The notes beneath the pieces were generated by a model. It searched no databases and was not told the DNA's origin. It saw nothing but the letters and a program-made list of their open reading frames with translations. The translations under genes and the position numbers were made by a program. This document shows positions 12,063 to 23,940 of a stretch of DNA of 64,000 bases, piece by piece. The stretch lies in contig NC_090989.1 of assembly GCF_041146395.1 (NCBI RefSeq), positions 52,602,501 through 52,666,500 on the forward strand. Direction: 5' to 3'. Source of the DNA: Eulemur rufifrons. Lineage: Eukaryota; Chordata; Mammalia; Primates; Lemuridae. Every line of letters begins with the position of its first letter. Positions within the stretch are counted from its first letter, which is position 1.

Positions 12063-13734
12063 CACATAAATAAAATTTCTACTTAAGACTCAATTTATTA
12101 AACTTTTTACACACATATGTATAATTATGTATGAAAACATTTTTAAGGTAGGGAGACCTCAGACTCTAAAAATATAGTGTTTTCTGGTGGAACTAGTTGT
12201 TGAGACTAAAATGTCAAATCTTGCTTGGATTAGGGAGGATTTAGGAATCTAAGTAAGAAGGTTTAACTGGAGAAGTTTCAAAAGACTTGCAGAGTTTTCC
12301 TCTATTGGCCTTGCTAGAACTGTCTATAGCATTTTCTTTTTGGCATAAGGCATTAACATGAAAGGTCTTGTAGGTTGGGTAACACATATTGCTATTATCA
12401 GTGGGAAACATTTTTAGCTTATATTATTCGTCCAATTGGCAAGTTACTTAGGACGATTCTAAGAGAATGGAGTTCAGGGCAGGTAAATGCTGGTAAGGAA
12501 AGACAGGATGAGAGAAGTTAACCTGGCTGGCTGGGAGGCAGGTCCAGGTGAGGTCTACAAGCAGCTGTGGCACCATGCAGAGACAGAGGGTACAACACTG
12601 AAGGGAAGTATAAGTGCAGAAAACATGATCAAGGAAGATAAGGATGTGTGTCTACACTGTCATTTTGTCCAGAGCTTGCCTGTACCTAAAGAAACATGAG
12701 AAAAAAACTTATCTGCCTTTTATTTTCCTCATGAAAGCCCCATGTACAAAGAAATGGAAAGAAAGTTCTAAAACAACCACTTTTATGTTGTATATACTTT
12801 TCCCCCCTTATCCTTTCTGGGATAGTAGTAATGACCTACAATGTCTTTAACTCATAGAGCACTTTTAACTTTTTCAAAGCACAGCCTGTAAAAAGATTTT
12901 TCATTTCCTGACTGGTCATAAGGATGAAGTTTATAGACATTTTATTGCTACTATTTTGACATTTTTATGTACTTTTTCCCACACAGCCTAGAATGTGTTA
13001 CCCCCTATAATTGCTTTTATATACTACTTGACTTAAAGATTGTTTCAAACTTTCTTGTTCCTAAATCATTTTTATTTTTAGGCAGTTAGAACATGGGCTA
13101 GATGGTTTTAAAAATGTACCACAGTCTTAAAGTTGAGGATATTGTTTTTATTCCTTTCTTATGTTCGTTTACCTAAAATAATACCAGTGAGGAATTTTTT
13201 TTTAAGGAATGAGATGAAAGATATTTTGAGTCTTTATCTTATTTAAGCCCAATTGTTATCGGAAGTATATGGGTATATGTATATTAAGCCTTCTAGCAGA
13301 TAATAAAATTTTGAGGTAACTTCCTTGTACCTTGTTTTTACATTAGCTAATTCTTTTTTTTCCCCCTGATTTTAGATTGGACAGTGTGTCTGATCATCTC
13401 ATCATTGCTATTTTTATGAGTGATAATAACCATTAACCAATGTCCTTAGGGTACCAAGAGTTTTATAGAATCTATAACATGGCAAATCTCTACTTATAGT
13501 CTTATTCAAAAACATATTATTCTATGCCCTATCATTCTTAATGGTAACAAAATAACTCAACCTTGCAAGATATTTTATTCCCAACTTCTCACCTTTGTCA
13601 TCCACTAAGGTTTTATTTCCTAATTTTTTAAATTAAAGGTCCCATCAGTCTTTGCTTTAATAGAGTTTTTGTTATAAAAACTCTAACTCAGAGTAGTGGT
13701 TATGAACTTACACTTTTCCTGAATTGAAATGCTC
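12063..13734. other. Unique AT-rich sequence, no feature seen
   Basis: No gene and no confident repeat. Short open frames (70 and 68 codons at 12487-12850) overlap each other in different frames and lack any family resemblance. Confidence 0.4.
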
Positions 13735-13855
13735 ATCAAGCACCAGGCATTCCAGGTGCTGGTGCCTCAGTGGACAGACATGAGTCCTCAGGTCCCTGTC
13801 CTGCCCTCAAGGGCTCAAACTGTGAAAAGGACAAAGGTATATAAACAAATATAAC
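13735..13855 (-). mobile_element. L2 LINE 3' fragment
   Basis: 'gcaccaggcattccaggtgc' followed by 'cctcaggtccctgtcctgcc' and 'ctcaagggctcaaactgtga' is the reversed L2 3' end ('tccctgccctcatggagctt' in consensus). Confidence 0.6.
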
Positions 13856-14044
13856 CTTTTGACTGTATGGTCATTATATTGTCAATGGTTATGTGCACAC
13901 TTTTCACATATGCAAATATCTATTTGAATGACAATATATAAAGAGTTTCATGAATGGAACAAGCCAAGTTCTACAAGAATGTGGGAGCAGGAGGGTCTGG
14001 GTGAGGAGGAACTAGTGGAGTCATTGCCCTCCGGCACCTTGTGG

Positions 14045-14132
14045 GCCTTATCCTGGCTCTGACCCTCATCAAAGAAACTTTGGACATATTGTTGCTCAAC
14101 ATTTCTGGGCTTCAGTTTCCTCATCTGTAATA
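14045..14132 (+). mobile_element. MIR SINE fragment
   Basis: 'cctggctctgaccctcatca' then 'ctgggcttcagtttcctcat' and 'ctgtaataaaaataatgata' follow the central MIR core in plus orientation. An (AAT/AAC)-rich run follows to about 14172. Confidence 0.65.
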
Positions 14133-14172
14133 AAAATAATGATAATCATAACAACAATAATAACAACAATTA

Positions 14173-14979
14173 TGATGATTTATGAGGAAGTTAAAATTAA
14201 AGCTCCTGATATCTACACATTGATCAATAAGTTTTATTTTATTTTTTCCTAATTTGTTGTCCATAATGTCTATAAAGTAAAAATTAATATTAAACTTCCT
14301 CATAAAATAGATTCTTAGGCCAAAATAAGTTTTGATTCACATATCGCGTAAGGTGACAACATGAATGAAGAGAAAGGAACATGTAGGAAAGCTATCCCAA
14401 AGGAAATTTTGATGACTCATTGATTAGCCATGGTACATTGATATTTTCTAAACCGCAAACCAAAAGACAATTTTTGACCCGTGGTATATATTTCCATTTG
14501 GAATGACACGCTCTGCAAATAGCGATATCTTAATCAAGACATTTGATTACTTTACGTATAAATGAGTGGGAGGTCGGCCGTTCCAAGTGTGATCCAGTGA
14601 CTCAGTGACATCACTAGTGATTCTGGTTCTTTCTATTCTTTCACTTCGTCATCCTCAACATAATCACATTTCATCCTCAAGTCGTCCCTTTTAGGTCACA
14701 CAATTGCCATGACAATCTGGTCATAATGTCCAGATTGCACAAATCTTCACTACACATTAGGAGAAAAAAAATCTTACCTTCAGAGCTCTAATGCTGGGTG
14801 GTTATGATGAAAGAAATTGCTGCGCCACTCCCCACGATTAATGACACCTGTGGGACAGGGTAAGCACATTGGGAACAATGAGATATTTGATTTGTGTTTT
14901 TTTCTTGTCCTGACACTTTCGCTTCCTGTTGCTTATAATAATACTACACATGCAGTTATTTAGCTCTTTGCATTTGTAA
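14173..14979. other. Unique sequence, regulatory-looking at 14500-14860
   Basis: No repeat recognised. The part 14500-14860 has balanced composition with AP-1-like TGACTCA/TGACATCA words at about 14597-14612, and an inverted pair CAATCTGG (14713-14720) / CCAGATTG (14730-14737). It has no open frame of note. A non-coding regulatory role is only inferred. Confidence 0.3.
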
Positions 14980-15440
14980 GTCAGAAGCGCTGTACTAACA
15001 TTAGCTTAATAGCTATGAGAGCCCTGGATTGAGAGGCTATTTTATGTAAGTGGAAGCCATGGGTCTTCCTCCTCTTTGATTCTGAAGAAAGCTTACATTT
15101 TCTAAACAAAGAAGTTTGATTGACGGGAAGGAACGAAACCATAATATTGTGGTCCTCTACTTGTCTTTGCCCTGAATCTAGTGCTATTCTGTGACGCCCA
15201 GGCATGGCTATTTGTTGCTGGACAACCACTTGCCTTTCCGTGGGCCTCTGTGTACTTTCACAGCCAAAACCCAGTTACCTATTACAATCGGCACTGCCTG
15301 TGTGCCCCTCGCTTCTAGCAAAGCATTAATCCAATGTGAAATGAGATAAACCAGACTCAGTTGTAATGCAAATCTTGAAAGTTTAAAATTAGCAGATGCA
15401 GGCTGCACAGACGTCACCGCGGCAGTCAGCCTAACAAGTA
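14980..15440. promoter_or_regulatory. Candidate conserved non-coding element
   Basis: A repeat-free block with dense developmental factor words: TGATTGAC at 15117-15124 (PBX/MEIS-like), AACAAAG at about 15106-15112 (SOX-like) and the octamer ATGCAAAT at 15365-15372 (POU-like). A small CpG-bearing patch 'gacgtcaccgcggcag' follows near 15411-15426 (CRE-like TGACGT core reversed). There is no extended open frame. This pattern is typical of distal enhancers, but conservation cannot be tested here. Confidence 0.35.
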
Positions 15441-15636
15441 GGGGTAGATACTCTCTGGGATTTTAACCATGGCTCCTGATACAAGTTAGGTAAGACAAGA
15501 AGCCATAAATTCTCATCTGAAAGTGTAGAAGCATAATTACTTTATAACCTTTGGAAATAACCTAGATCTCCTCTACCATTTATATTATTCTATAAATAGC
15601 CATAGAGTGGAATCCTGCGGGACTCAATCTCTAAGG

Positions 15637-15913
15637 CAGTGGTTTTCAAGCTTTAACCTACGTTGAGAATCACCTGAAAGGCTCATTAAAATGCAGTTGC
15701 TGGGCTCCAACCTCAGAGTTTCTGATTCAGGAGGTCTGGAGCGGGGGCCTGAGAAATTTTTTTTTTTTTAATTTTTTAAATTGACAAATAAAAATGTCTA
15801 TATTTATTGCACACTGCATGCTGAAATATATATGCCTGAGAATTTGTGTTTCTTACAAGTTCCTAGTTAATGCTGATGCTCCTGATGCAGGGACCACACT
15901 TTGAGAACTACTG
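15637..15913 (+). mobile_element. MER5A hAT transposon, split by an L1 stub
   Basis: Starts with CAGTGGTTTTCAAGC, runs through 'gagaatcacctgaaaggct', 'gctgggctccaacctcagag' and 'tttctgattcaggaggtctg', and ends with 'accacactttgagaactactg', the inverted terminal repeat of MER5A. The flanking 8-mers CTCTAAGG and TCCTCAGG (15629-15636 and 15914-15921) match at 5 of 8 positions, consistent with an aged hAT duplication. Positions 15756-15833 are foreign. Confidence 0.88.
15756..15833 (-). mobile_element. L1 3'-tail stub inside MER5A
   Basis: A poly-T lead and 'aaattgacaaataaaaatgt', 'ctatatttattgcacactgc', 'atgctgaaatatata' match an antisense L1 3' terminus. The host words GCCTGAGAA occur on both sides (15747-15755 and 15834-15842), giving the insertion duplication. 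Confidence 0.75.
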
Positions 15914-15921
15914 TCCTCAGG

Positions 15922-17240
15922 AAATGATGTGAAATCCTGGTTCTTCCAGTATTACACCTTTTTGGTGGGTCTCATTTTTTGAGGTATCACATGATCTGGA
16001 CTGATGTGTTAGATGACAGTGAGTCTAAATTACTCAAACACTTTAATTGTGAGTCAGCACTGGAAAAAGAACACTGGCAACGGCTTTGGCCTTGCTGTAA
16101 CTTAAGGGTCCCCTTTATGCAAGGCAACCTGGCCAAGCCAAGCAGCGAAGCCTTGATGCTGGAGAGGCTGCAGGTGTGCAGCACACATGCGTACTTAGGG
16201 GATGACAGGAGTGTCACACAAATCCCTGCCTTGGCTCTAGATAAGAAAACACATTTCTCCTGCTAACAGCAGGGTTTTCCCATACCTCTTTGTTTGGGGT
16301 TTGTAGAAGTGGCAGGCTCCTAGGGAGGTGTTGCTGTCTTCGAGCTCTTGGTGGTACAGCAAATTATATCTTTCCACAGGTTAGACTGACTTGACTTGAG
16401 AAGGGGGTTGCATTTCCAGCAGAGGCGCTGTGCCTTCCTGAGGCACAGGAACGGCGCTGCACACCTACCACTGTTCTTTTATGAGAGGGGATTGATTTCC
16501 CTGTGAGTGTATGCGTATGTGCATGTGTTTAAGTAAAACCTCCAACACCTTAATTGCAGGTTCCTTAATAGCACTGTGTGAAAACACTCCTAGCTTACAA
16601 GCATTTATATAATCTGGGTCCTTAGAGTATTTCTTACACAGCTTTTTGATCTTTGAGGGTATTTTTTTTTTTATCATTTACTCTGCTTAACTTAGATGAA
16701 ATGCGTTTTCCATCTGTGCCACAAGTTTCCTGTTAAAGTGTCTAAAAATTCTGGATGGGAAAAGCAGAAGGAGACTCTTTTGACTATACTGACGTTCTGT
16801 GATCTGCGCCTTTCCTTTTTATGTCTGAAGCACTACGTGGAGAGGGCATACCTTTTTCTCTGAAAATGAAAGGAGCTTCACTCGATGATGCAGAGATTAA
16901 AAGTGATAGGCTTATTATTTAGACATCAGTGAGTGATCAACTCAAAAGCCTTAAATTCGAGGGCGTAATTAATCCTCGTCTAGTTCCATACTTCACAGCC
17001 CCATTCCTCTCCCAGAGGGGCCACTCTGGTGTGGTTTGAAGCGGGGCATAGATGTCTGCCATTACATCAAACTCCAAGGGGAGAGAGGGTCTTTTGGCAC
17101 ATTCATGATGTTCACGTATGTTAAAGCATATCTAGACCACACATGTAGTCAATATTTGATATCCTCCTATCAACCTCTGCTTAGACACAGAGAAAGGAAA
17201 CTTTCTGCACAGTATATTTGAAGAGAACTTATTTAGTTAA
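15922..17240. other. Unique sequence, no gene
   Basis: A mix of ordinary unique sequence. The part 16840-17000 contains homeodomain-like words ('attattta', 'gtaattaatcctcg' near 16965) and could be regulatory. Open frames at 15979-16266 (95 codons) and 15987-16217 antisense overlap one another and match nothing I know. Confidence 0.35.
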
Positions 17241-17242
17241 GT

Positions 17243-19490
17243 GTATTCATTCATGCATTTATTCATTTGCTCAATCTTCACGAAGTACCTATAACCTGTC
17301 AAACAATTCTAAGTCTTCGGTATATACAAAGATGGATAAGACATGATTTTTATTTCCAAGAAAGTTAAAATCTAATGGGGGAGAAAGTCAGGTAAAACAA
17401 TGAGTAACTGACTAGTATGAGAGGGTTAGTGTATGTACTTCATGTGGAAGGAGCTATGGGGCCACAGCAGAGGGAGGTAACAATTCTTCCTTGGGTGGTA
17501 GCTGGATAGGTAGAGGGTGAGAGAAGGATCAGAGGAAGCTTGACAGAATAAGTAATTTTTGAGCTAAGCCTTGAAAGAGAAGGAAGAGTGCACTGAGGAA
17601 AGGAGGGGTAAGCAGATTCTAGAGAGCCATGGCGTGTGCAAAGGTACAGGGGCATGAGCTGTGTGGATTCAGTCAAGAAACACCAGGTATGATGCTTTTG
17701 GTGGAGAAAGCATGAGCATGGAGGAATGCAACAGGAGGCTGAAAGGCATTTTATTGCTAGTTATGTAAGGTCTTGGCTGTTATGCTCTGTGTTTGGACTT
17801 TGTTACTAGTAGTCTCCAAAGTGGGATATGTAAGTCTACCCCAAAGAATCATCTATTAGGCTAATGAAAGAAAATGTAAGAACTTGTATTGATACTTATT
17901 TTTTTTTCAACAAATAAGAAAGAAATGATGCTTTGCTAATAACTATTATATGAATTGAGGGTCAACATATTAGGCAAAAGCATTTTCTCCAACAGATATT
18001 GCTGTTTGGAAATACAATACAGGTACTTCTAAGATAAAATTGACAGAACCTGATGCCTGAGAAGTTACAGAAGTGATGAGTCTGAGTTTCAGTTTTGTTT
18101 GAGTGATAAGGAGATGGCAGGGCTACCTACCACCAACAGTAGTGGTGTTCAGTCTGTGCCCTAACAGAGACACCCAGCAGAAGGGATGGGAGGGCTAAGG
18201 TCTTCTCTGTGCACCACCGTCCACTCTGGTGCAGGGATGCACCAGCCTAGGGAAGTGATGCCTTTTGTAATTCAGCCAAGACCCAGTGTGTGCCAGGAAG
18301 AGCTCTGGTGCTAGTTCCATTCATTGGCACAGAGATTGAGGAAAGTGTGTTGGGGGAGAATCTTGGGTCTGATTTTAGACATGTTGTCTTTGTATTTGTG
18401 TGGGACATACAGCTGGATGAATTGATAATTTTTTTAAATTTCAGAATATTATGGGAGTATAAACACTTTGATTACATATATTGCCTTTTCACCAACCAAG
18501 TCAGAGCTACAAGTGTGCCCATTCCCCAGAAAGTGTGCACCGCACCCATTAGGTGTGAATTTACCCATCCCCTCTCCACCTCCAACCTGCCCAACACCCG
18601 ATGAACGTTACTTCCATATGTGCACATAAGTGTTGATTTATTAGTGCCAATTTAATGGTGAGAACATGTGGTGCTTGTTTTTTCATTCTGGTGATGCTTC
18701 ACCTTGAAGAATGGGCTCCAGCTCCATCCAGGATAATACAAGAGGTATTAGTTCACCATTGTTTTTTATGGCTGGGTAGTACTCTATGGTATACATATAC
18801 CACATTTTCTTAATCCACTCATGTGTAGATGGGCACTTGGGTTGTTTCCACATTTTTGCAATTGTGAATTGTGCTGCTATAAACCTTTGAGTGCAGATGT
18901 CATTATTATAGAATGTTTTTTTTTTTCCTTTGAGTAAATACCCAGTAGTGGAATTGCTGAAGGATAAAAGGGAGAAATTGGCATGAACTGATAATTAAAA
19001 ATATGGATTTAGAGCTCAGGGGATGGATAAAGTGGGGAAAAGAGAGGAGGATTATGGATGTAACCAAAGAACAGGTGGGAATTGAAGTCCTGGACATGGT
19101 GAAGGTCGTAAGTGGGCGTATAGGGTGAAAAGAACAAGGGTAACCTAATTGAAGGGGCAAAGGGAGGAAGAAGAGCCAGTGGAATGACAAGAAATAATAC
19201 AAGGCAGGAAGAAAAACAGGGAAGGTGGCATCACAGGAGCTCTGAGGGGAGAAAACTTCAAGAAGGGAACCACCAACCAAGAAAATCAAGCAAATGAGAA
19301 GACAAAATTCTCTATGGGATTTGGAGTTAGGACATTGTTAATTCCCTTAGAAAATTATTTCAGCGGAGCAATGAGTGCAGATACTTGATTAAAGGATTGA
19401 AGAGTGAAATGGAGGTAAGAAAATCAACTTTGGGAATGTAAAATATATATATTATTAAAGAGTTTGCACAAGAAGAGAAGGATCAAAATT
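17243..19490 (-). mobile_element. Long L2 LINE copy, split by an L1
   Basis: The reversed L2 3' region can be followed for about 1.7 kb: 'ttcattcatgcatttattca', 'gggggagaaagtcaggtaaa', 'gagctaagccttgaaagaga', 'ggcgtgtgcaaaggtacagg', 'ggtcttggctgttatgctct', 'ctgattttagacatgttgtc', 'gtgggacatacagctggatg', then after the L1, 'tttagagctcaggggatgg', 'ggtggcatcacaggagctct', 'aacttcaagaagggaaccac' and 'ggattgaagagtgaaatgga'. The middle (17810-18330) is poorly conserved. No coding capacity remains. Confidence 0.7.
18431..18984 (-). mobile_element. L1 3' end inserted in L2
   Basis: Antisense lemur-type L1: T-rich start, 'ttcagaatattatgggagta', 'cccattaggtgtgaatttac', 'ggctgggtagtactctatgg', 'agatgggcacttgggttgt', 'tgtgctgctataaacctttg'. 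The direct repeat GAATTGATAATT (18419-18430) and GAACTGATAATT (18985-18996) flanks it with one mismatch. The same family occurs at 30240 and 34300. Confidence 0.9.
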
Positions 19491-21065
19491 AAGGTCATAT
19501 GGACCCTTTCAGTAACCCCTTGAAATTTCATTGAATGAGTTTTGATTTCCTCTTAGCCCAGTGTTGAAGATACATGTCTCCTCTTAGGTATGAATCAGGC
19601 CCCTGTCCTCCTGGGACATTGTCCCTACTCAATTGCTTCACTGCATTTCTTCATGACCCAAATTGAAACAGTTTTCGAGATAACACACACATGATTTTCC
19701 ATTTTGTTTCTAGTTCTCATCCTAATGATAACCAGAGCTGATTTTCGCTTTTGATTTTGGCGACACATTGGCCCCACAGCTTCAGGATACTTTAACATGC
19801 AACATTGTCCCTCTCCAGAATTTGCATACATGTAGTTTGCACACAAAGGACATCGAATATTTATTACTTGGACAAATCATGTCAGGTGCTACAATTTTGA
19901 AAGCAATTTTTTTTCTTTTTTCTTAAAGGTATTTTCTCTGAGTTATCCATTCTGAAGCTCAAATGTCATATTGTAGCCCATACAGACTCAACTGTTTCCT
20001 TCAATATACCATTAAACTACCGAGAAACTACCTGCAACCATGAGGATATTCTTTCTTTTGTATTCCCTCTTCCTGATCATTTATAAAATACATTAAGTGG
20101 CATTTTGGCGGGGAGACTTTGCTATTTATGCTTCTTTATTCAGAAAAGAACTCATTTATCCCTAAACTTTGACTTATCTCAAAATTATTGCCTCTTAATG
20201 AAACACTCCTCCCAGTGGGTCCCCGCCCCAACTCAGTCTGACATTGTTTTAAATTACCTTGGAAATAAAATCTCGTTGAGGGTTTTTCAAACATGGAAAT
20301 AAAGTGAGTTTCCTGGAATCTCATATTTTCATGCTTACCATCTCTAAGCAGTCTGGTAGATCTATCAGGAATAATTTCCTCTTGTAAAAATCATAATGTT
20401 TTATTTGTGATATGTACTGAAATGTTTAGTGAGTCTATGGTTTATGGTACTATAATTTTGCTCAGTTTTCTGAGATCTGTCTGCCAGAGATCTCCTCAGC
20501 TGTGGCAGGATGTCTGTTTTGATCAATATGTACACAATTCCAGCTATAAATTCCTTCAAAATGCTTGTGTGGGTGCCCATGATTTATTTATTTCCATTTG
20601 CCAATTAGGTCTAGAGAGCCTTCCTAATAGACTCACTGGGAAAAGACAGAAAGAAATCTTGGAAGGGAAGAGCTGAACCAAAAAAGAAAAACCTTTCTGC
20701 TACCTAAATTTAGAATGAATCCATCACCATTTTTGTTTTACCTCAATTAACTTTATCCTTCTGAATTCATCTAGTCTCCAAAGAAATCTTACAGCCTGGA
20801 GAATTCCTCTATTAGGCTGGACTTGAAAAGTTCTTGTGAAATGTATCATCCATGTGATCAGGGAATCTGAGTACATTGGTAGTTCATTATTATGATGGTG
20901 CTTGTGGGCGTCAGGAACGATAATGTCTGTATTTAATGGTATTTGTGGCTTGCCCCTGGCTGGCAATTACCTGCCAAGTGTAGTGGCTGGATTGAAAGCA
21001 TGATTGCAGCAGCCCATTTTAAGAGCTATCCTACTGGCTCCTTGATGATAATTTGACCTAAAGCA

Positions 21066-21067
<2 letters not shown>
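19491..21067. other. Unique sequence, no gene; regulatory-looking end
   Basis: No repeat recognised. 20700-21060 has balanced composition and unique text without open frames beyond chance length (89 codons at 20407-20676 is the longest) and could be conserved non-coding DNA. Confidence 0.35.
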
Positions 21068-21101
<34 letters not shown>

Positions 21102-21102
21102 T
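21068..21102. repeat. (TG)n microsatellite
   Basis: About 16 uninterrupted TG units, followed by 'gtgcgctgtc'. A likely polymorphic marker. Confidence 0.97.
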
Positions 21103-21456
21103 GCGCTGTCATTTCCTCATTCCTCCTGAGCAGTAAAAGGAAACTTCCCAGGGAATTGAACAATTCAAATAATAAATTCCTTCAGTTTTGGCTTTGCTCA
21201 GCCAGCTGAATATTCTTAATAAAACAGCAATTGCCTGTCCTGAGACCACACCTTAGGCAAGAGACACCTGGTATATGGGGAACGTGCCGAGTTCACAAAT
21301 GACCATGACTGCACAAGGCTGTGGCGGAGGTGTCTGGTCTCAGGAGAGGTTGATTGTCCACAGGTCTTGGAGTCTGGCAGGAGCTGCTAATGATGCAGCC
21401 ATTTTGCATTCATTTGTCTGTGATGAGTGGGGCAGCAGTTATTACCTTTTTATACT

Positions 21457-21645
21457 TTTTTTTTTTTTTTTTTGAGACGGAGTCTCACTCTGTCGCCCTG
21501 GCTAGAGTGCAGTGGTGTCATCATAGCTCACAGCAACCTCAAACTCCTGGGCTCAAGTGATCCTCTTGCCTCAGCCTCCCAGGTAGCTGGGGCTACAGGC
21601 ATGTGCCACCAAGCCTAGCCAATTTTTTCTGTTTGTAGTAGAGAC
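21457..21645 (-). mobile_element. 5'-truncated Alu
   Basis: Antisense Alu with poly-T, 'gagacggagtctcactctgt', 'cagcaacctcaaactcctgg' and 'ggggctacaggcatgtgcc', ending abruptly after 'gtttgtagtagagac'. Only the right monomer and linker are present. A perfect 13-bp duplication ACCTTTTTATACT lies at 21444-21456 and 21646-21658, so the truncation happened at insertion. Confidence 0.93.
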
Positions 21646-21659
21646 ACCTTTTTATACTA

Positions 21660-22126
21660 TTAAAAAAAAAGTGCTGCACAGCCTAGACAACTATGCAAGA
21701 TTATCCTCACCACTGAAAGTTGAAATACTGATGCTGTATTTACACAGAGTTGGCTATGAACAAGGCAGAAAGAAAGGCAGGACTTCAGGTTCCCACGGCA
21801 GTGCAAATGGAGACAGTAAAATAATAGCAAAAACTCATGCAAATGTATGAACCCCTCAATCCTAACAACCTTTATGTTTCTGAATGGAACAGTAGAAAGC
21901 TTGTGGCCATTGTTCTCTGTTTGATGTACTGCTTTAACAGTTTTAATCATTTTATTTCTATTTAAAGTAAAGTTAATTAAAATGTCTACTACTTATTAAC
22001 AGTTCACACGTTAAAAAGAACTTTTCTTAGGCTTTATGCATTTTTCTTTATTGTAAAATCAATATGCAATCACTGTTGAAAAAAAGTAGCAGGAATAAAC
22101 AAAATAAAAAAGTATGAATATCTAAC
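21660..22126. other. Unique sequence, no feature seen
   Basis: AT-rich unique DNA. A 96-codon antisense frame (21660-21950) has no recognisable family feature. Confidence 0.4.
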
Positions 22127-22325
22127 ACATTGCCCTTACTATGTGCTAGGCACTATCAAAAATGATTTCATATGTCAGCTCATTTAATTCTCAAAGCAAC
22201 CTTACGAGGTAGGTTTTTAGTTACTCCCATTTTACAGAAAAGGAAACTGAGGCCCAGGGAGGTTAAACAACTTGCCCAGAGTTTAAAAATAATCCAGCTC
22301 CAAAGTCTACACTGTTGACCACACT
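22127..22325 (-). mobile_element. MIR SINE
   Basis: Clear reversed MIR: 'ttactatgtgctaggcacta', 'tcatttaattctcaaagcaa', 'ccttacgaggtaggttttta', 'ccattttacagaaaaggaaa', 'ctgaggcccagggaggttaa' and 'acaacttgcccagagtttaa'. Confidence 0.88.
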
Positions 22326-23739
22326 ATTGTACTTCCCTCTATAACTATCCACAATATCCCTCACTCAGGGATAACTTACAGTTAACTCTAGTGGATTGAG
22401 TTCCAGACCTTTTTCTATTAATGTTAGCAAATGAATATATTTTATGCTTGTATATCATATATCAATATATTGTCTACGTATACATATTGCTTTTCAGCTA
22501 TGATTCTCAGTATAAGCATTTTTATTTTTCTTATTTTGTGAATGAGGAAAGAAGCTTAGAGAGCTGAGTGACTTGTCCCAAATTATGGCTTTGGTGGCAA
22601 AGAAACCTTTTCCCAGGTAGCTCCATCAAAGGGATTCCTTTCTCTGTATCAAGCTGCCTCAGTCTTCTGATTTTGATTTTGATGAAAGCACATTATTTTG
22701 CGATGGTAGCATGCACCTCCAGATTGAAGGTGGTCAGATGGTAGAGTGGATACTCCCAACTCCCTGCCCAGTTGCGTCCTCCCAGCTGGTGCACCCAATT
22801 CCCAGCAACTGTAGTGCTGGCTAATAACCACGTCTAGCTGTCCTCTTCTCTAGACAATTGCCTTTGGTTCCATCACCCATCTCAGGATCTGATCTAGAAA
22901 AGCAGACTTGGGAAAGGTATGTGTTGACAACACAAACACCCTCTGTGGAACAAAAACCAGCACCCATGTTGAATGCTGAGCAAAAGCTGCCTTTTGGGGC
23001 CCTTCGACAATTTTCATAATTTTTAGCCATGTAGTTTGCTTTAAATGGTAGGGCTTTTTTCTTCCAAAAAGTCCAGTGACCATTTTTTCAAAATGTTTTA
23101 TTAAAATATTTTGTTAAGGTGACTTACATGGACCAAAGAAAGCCCTAAAAATCATTTCAAACACATTTAATTCAGGGTCACTTCTCACGTTTCCATATTT
23201 CCGAGCTTTAATGCTCTTCTATTTCAAATCAATTACTTTCTATTCATTCTTTAAGCACACATATTTCAGAGTTATAACAGAAGAATAGCTATGAATAACT
23301 ACCCTGCCTCCTTCTTTAATTTCACAGTACTCTCATCTGCCTTCTATCTCCCTTGCTGAAAATTTCCTTTGCTCCATCACCATAATTTCACCGTTAGCTT
23401 TCTCCTACCAACTTCTGGTACATCTCGCTATTAAAGTATTCTCCACTGTAGCCCTCTCACTGTGTCCTCTGCTAACTGAACACTTCCCTTCTGCCCGAAA
23501 TATCCTCCTTTAAAGTCATATGTAGGTACAAAATCTAAAATTTTTAAACTGATTCTTGAATATAGTTACCATCATCGTTTCATAACCCTGACTTTCTGAG
23601 ATTTGCCAATAGAACCATCAGGTAGAAAAGCACTTGGAATATTTGGGCAATATTGCAATTTTTTCAGAAGTGGAGATTATATCACCATGCAATTTTATAG
23701 TGTTTGAATTTTCCTGCATTTCTGCTTCCATCCCCATCC
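22326..23739. other. Unique sequence, no gene
   Basis: No confident feature. 22535-22605 ('aatgaggaaagaagcttaga', 'gagtgacttgtcccaaatta') may be a further antisense MIR scrap. Antisense frames at 22649-23083 (60-77 codons) overlap each other and lack motifs. Confidence 0.35.
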
Positions 23740-23940
23740 CAACAGACTCATCACTTTTTATTTATATTATTGCAAGAGCCTCTGAGCTGAGCTGCCTGCC
23801 TCACTTCCCAGCCTGATCAATCCATCCTCTATAGGGCTGCTAAAGAAACCTTCCTAAACTTTGCTTTCACCATAGTACTTCCATGCTCAAAAACCCTTCC
23901 CTGGTTCCTCTTGCCTATGGAATATTGTTTTAGAAACTCT
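23740..23940 (+). mobile_element. L2 LINE internal fragment
   Basis: 'ttattgcaagagcctctgag', 'tcaatccatcctctataggg', 'ctgctaaagaaaccttccta' and 'ttccctggttcctcttgcct' follow the L2 3' region in plus orientation. Confidence 0.6.
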
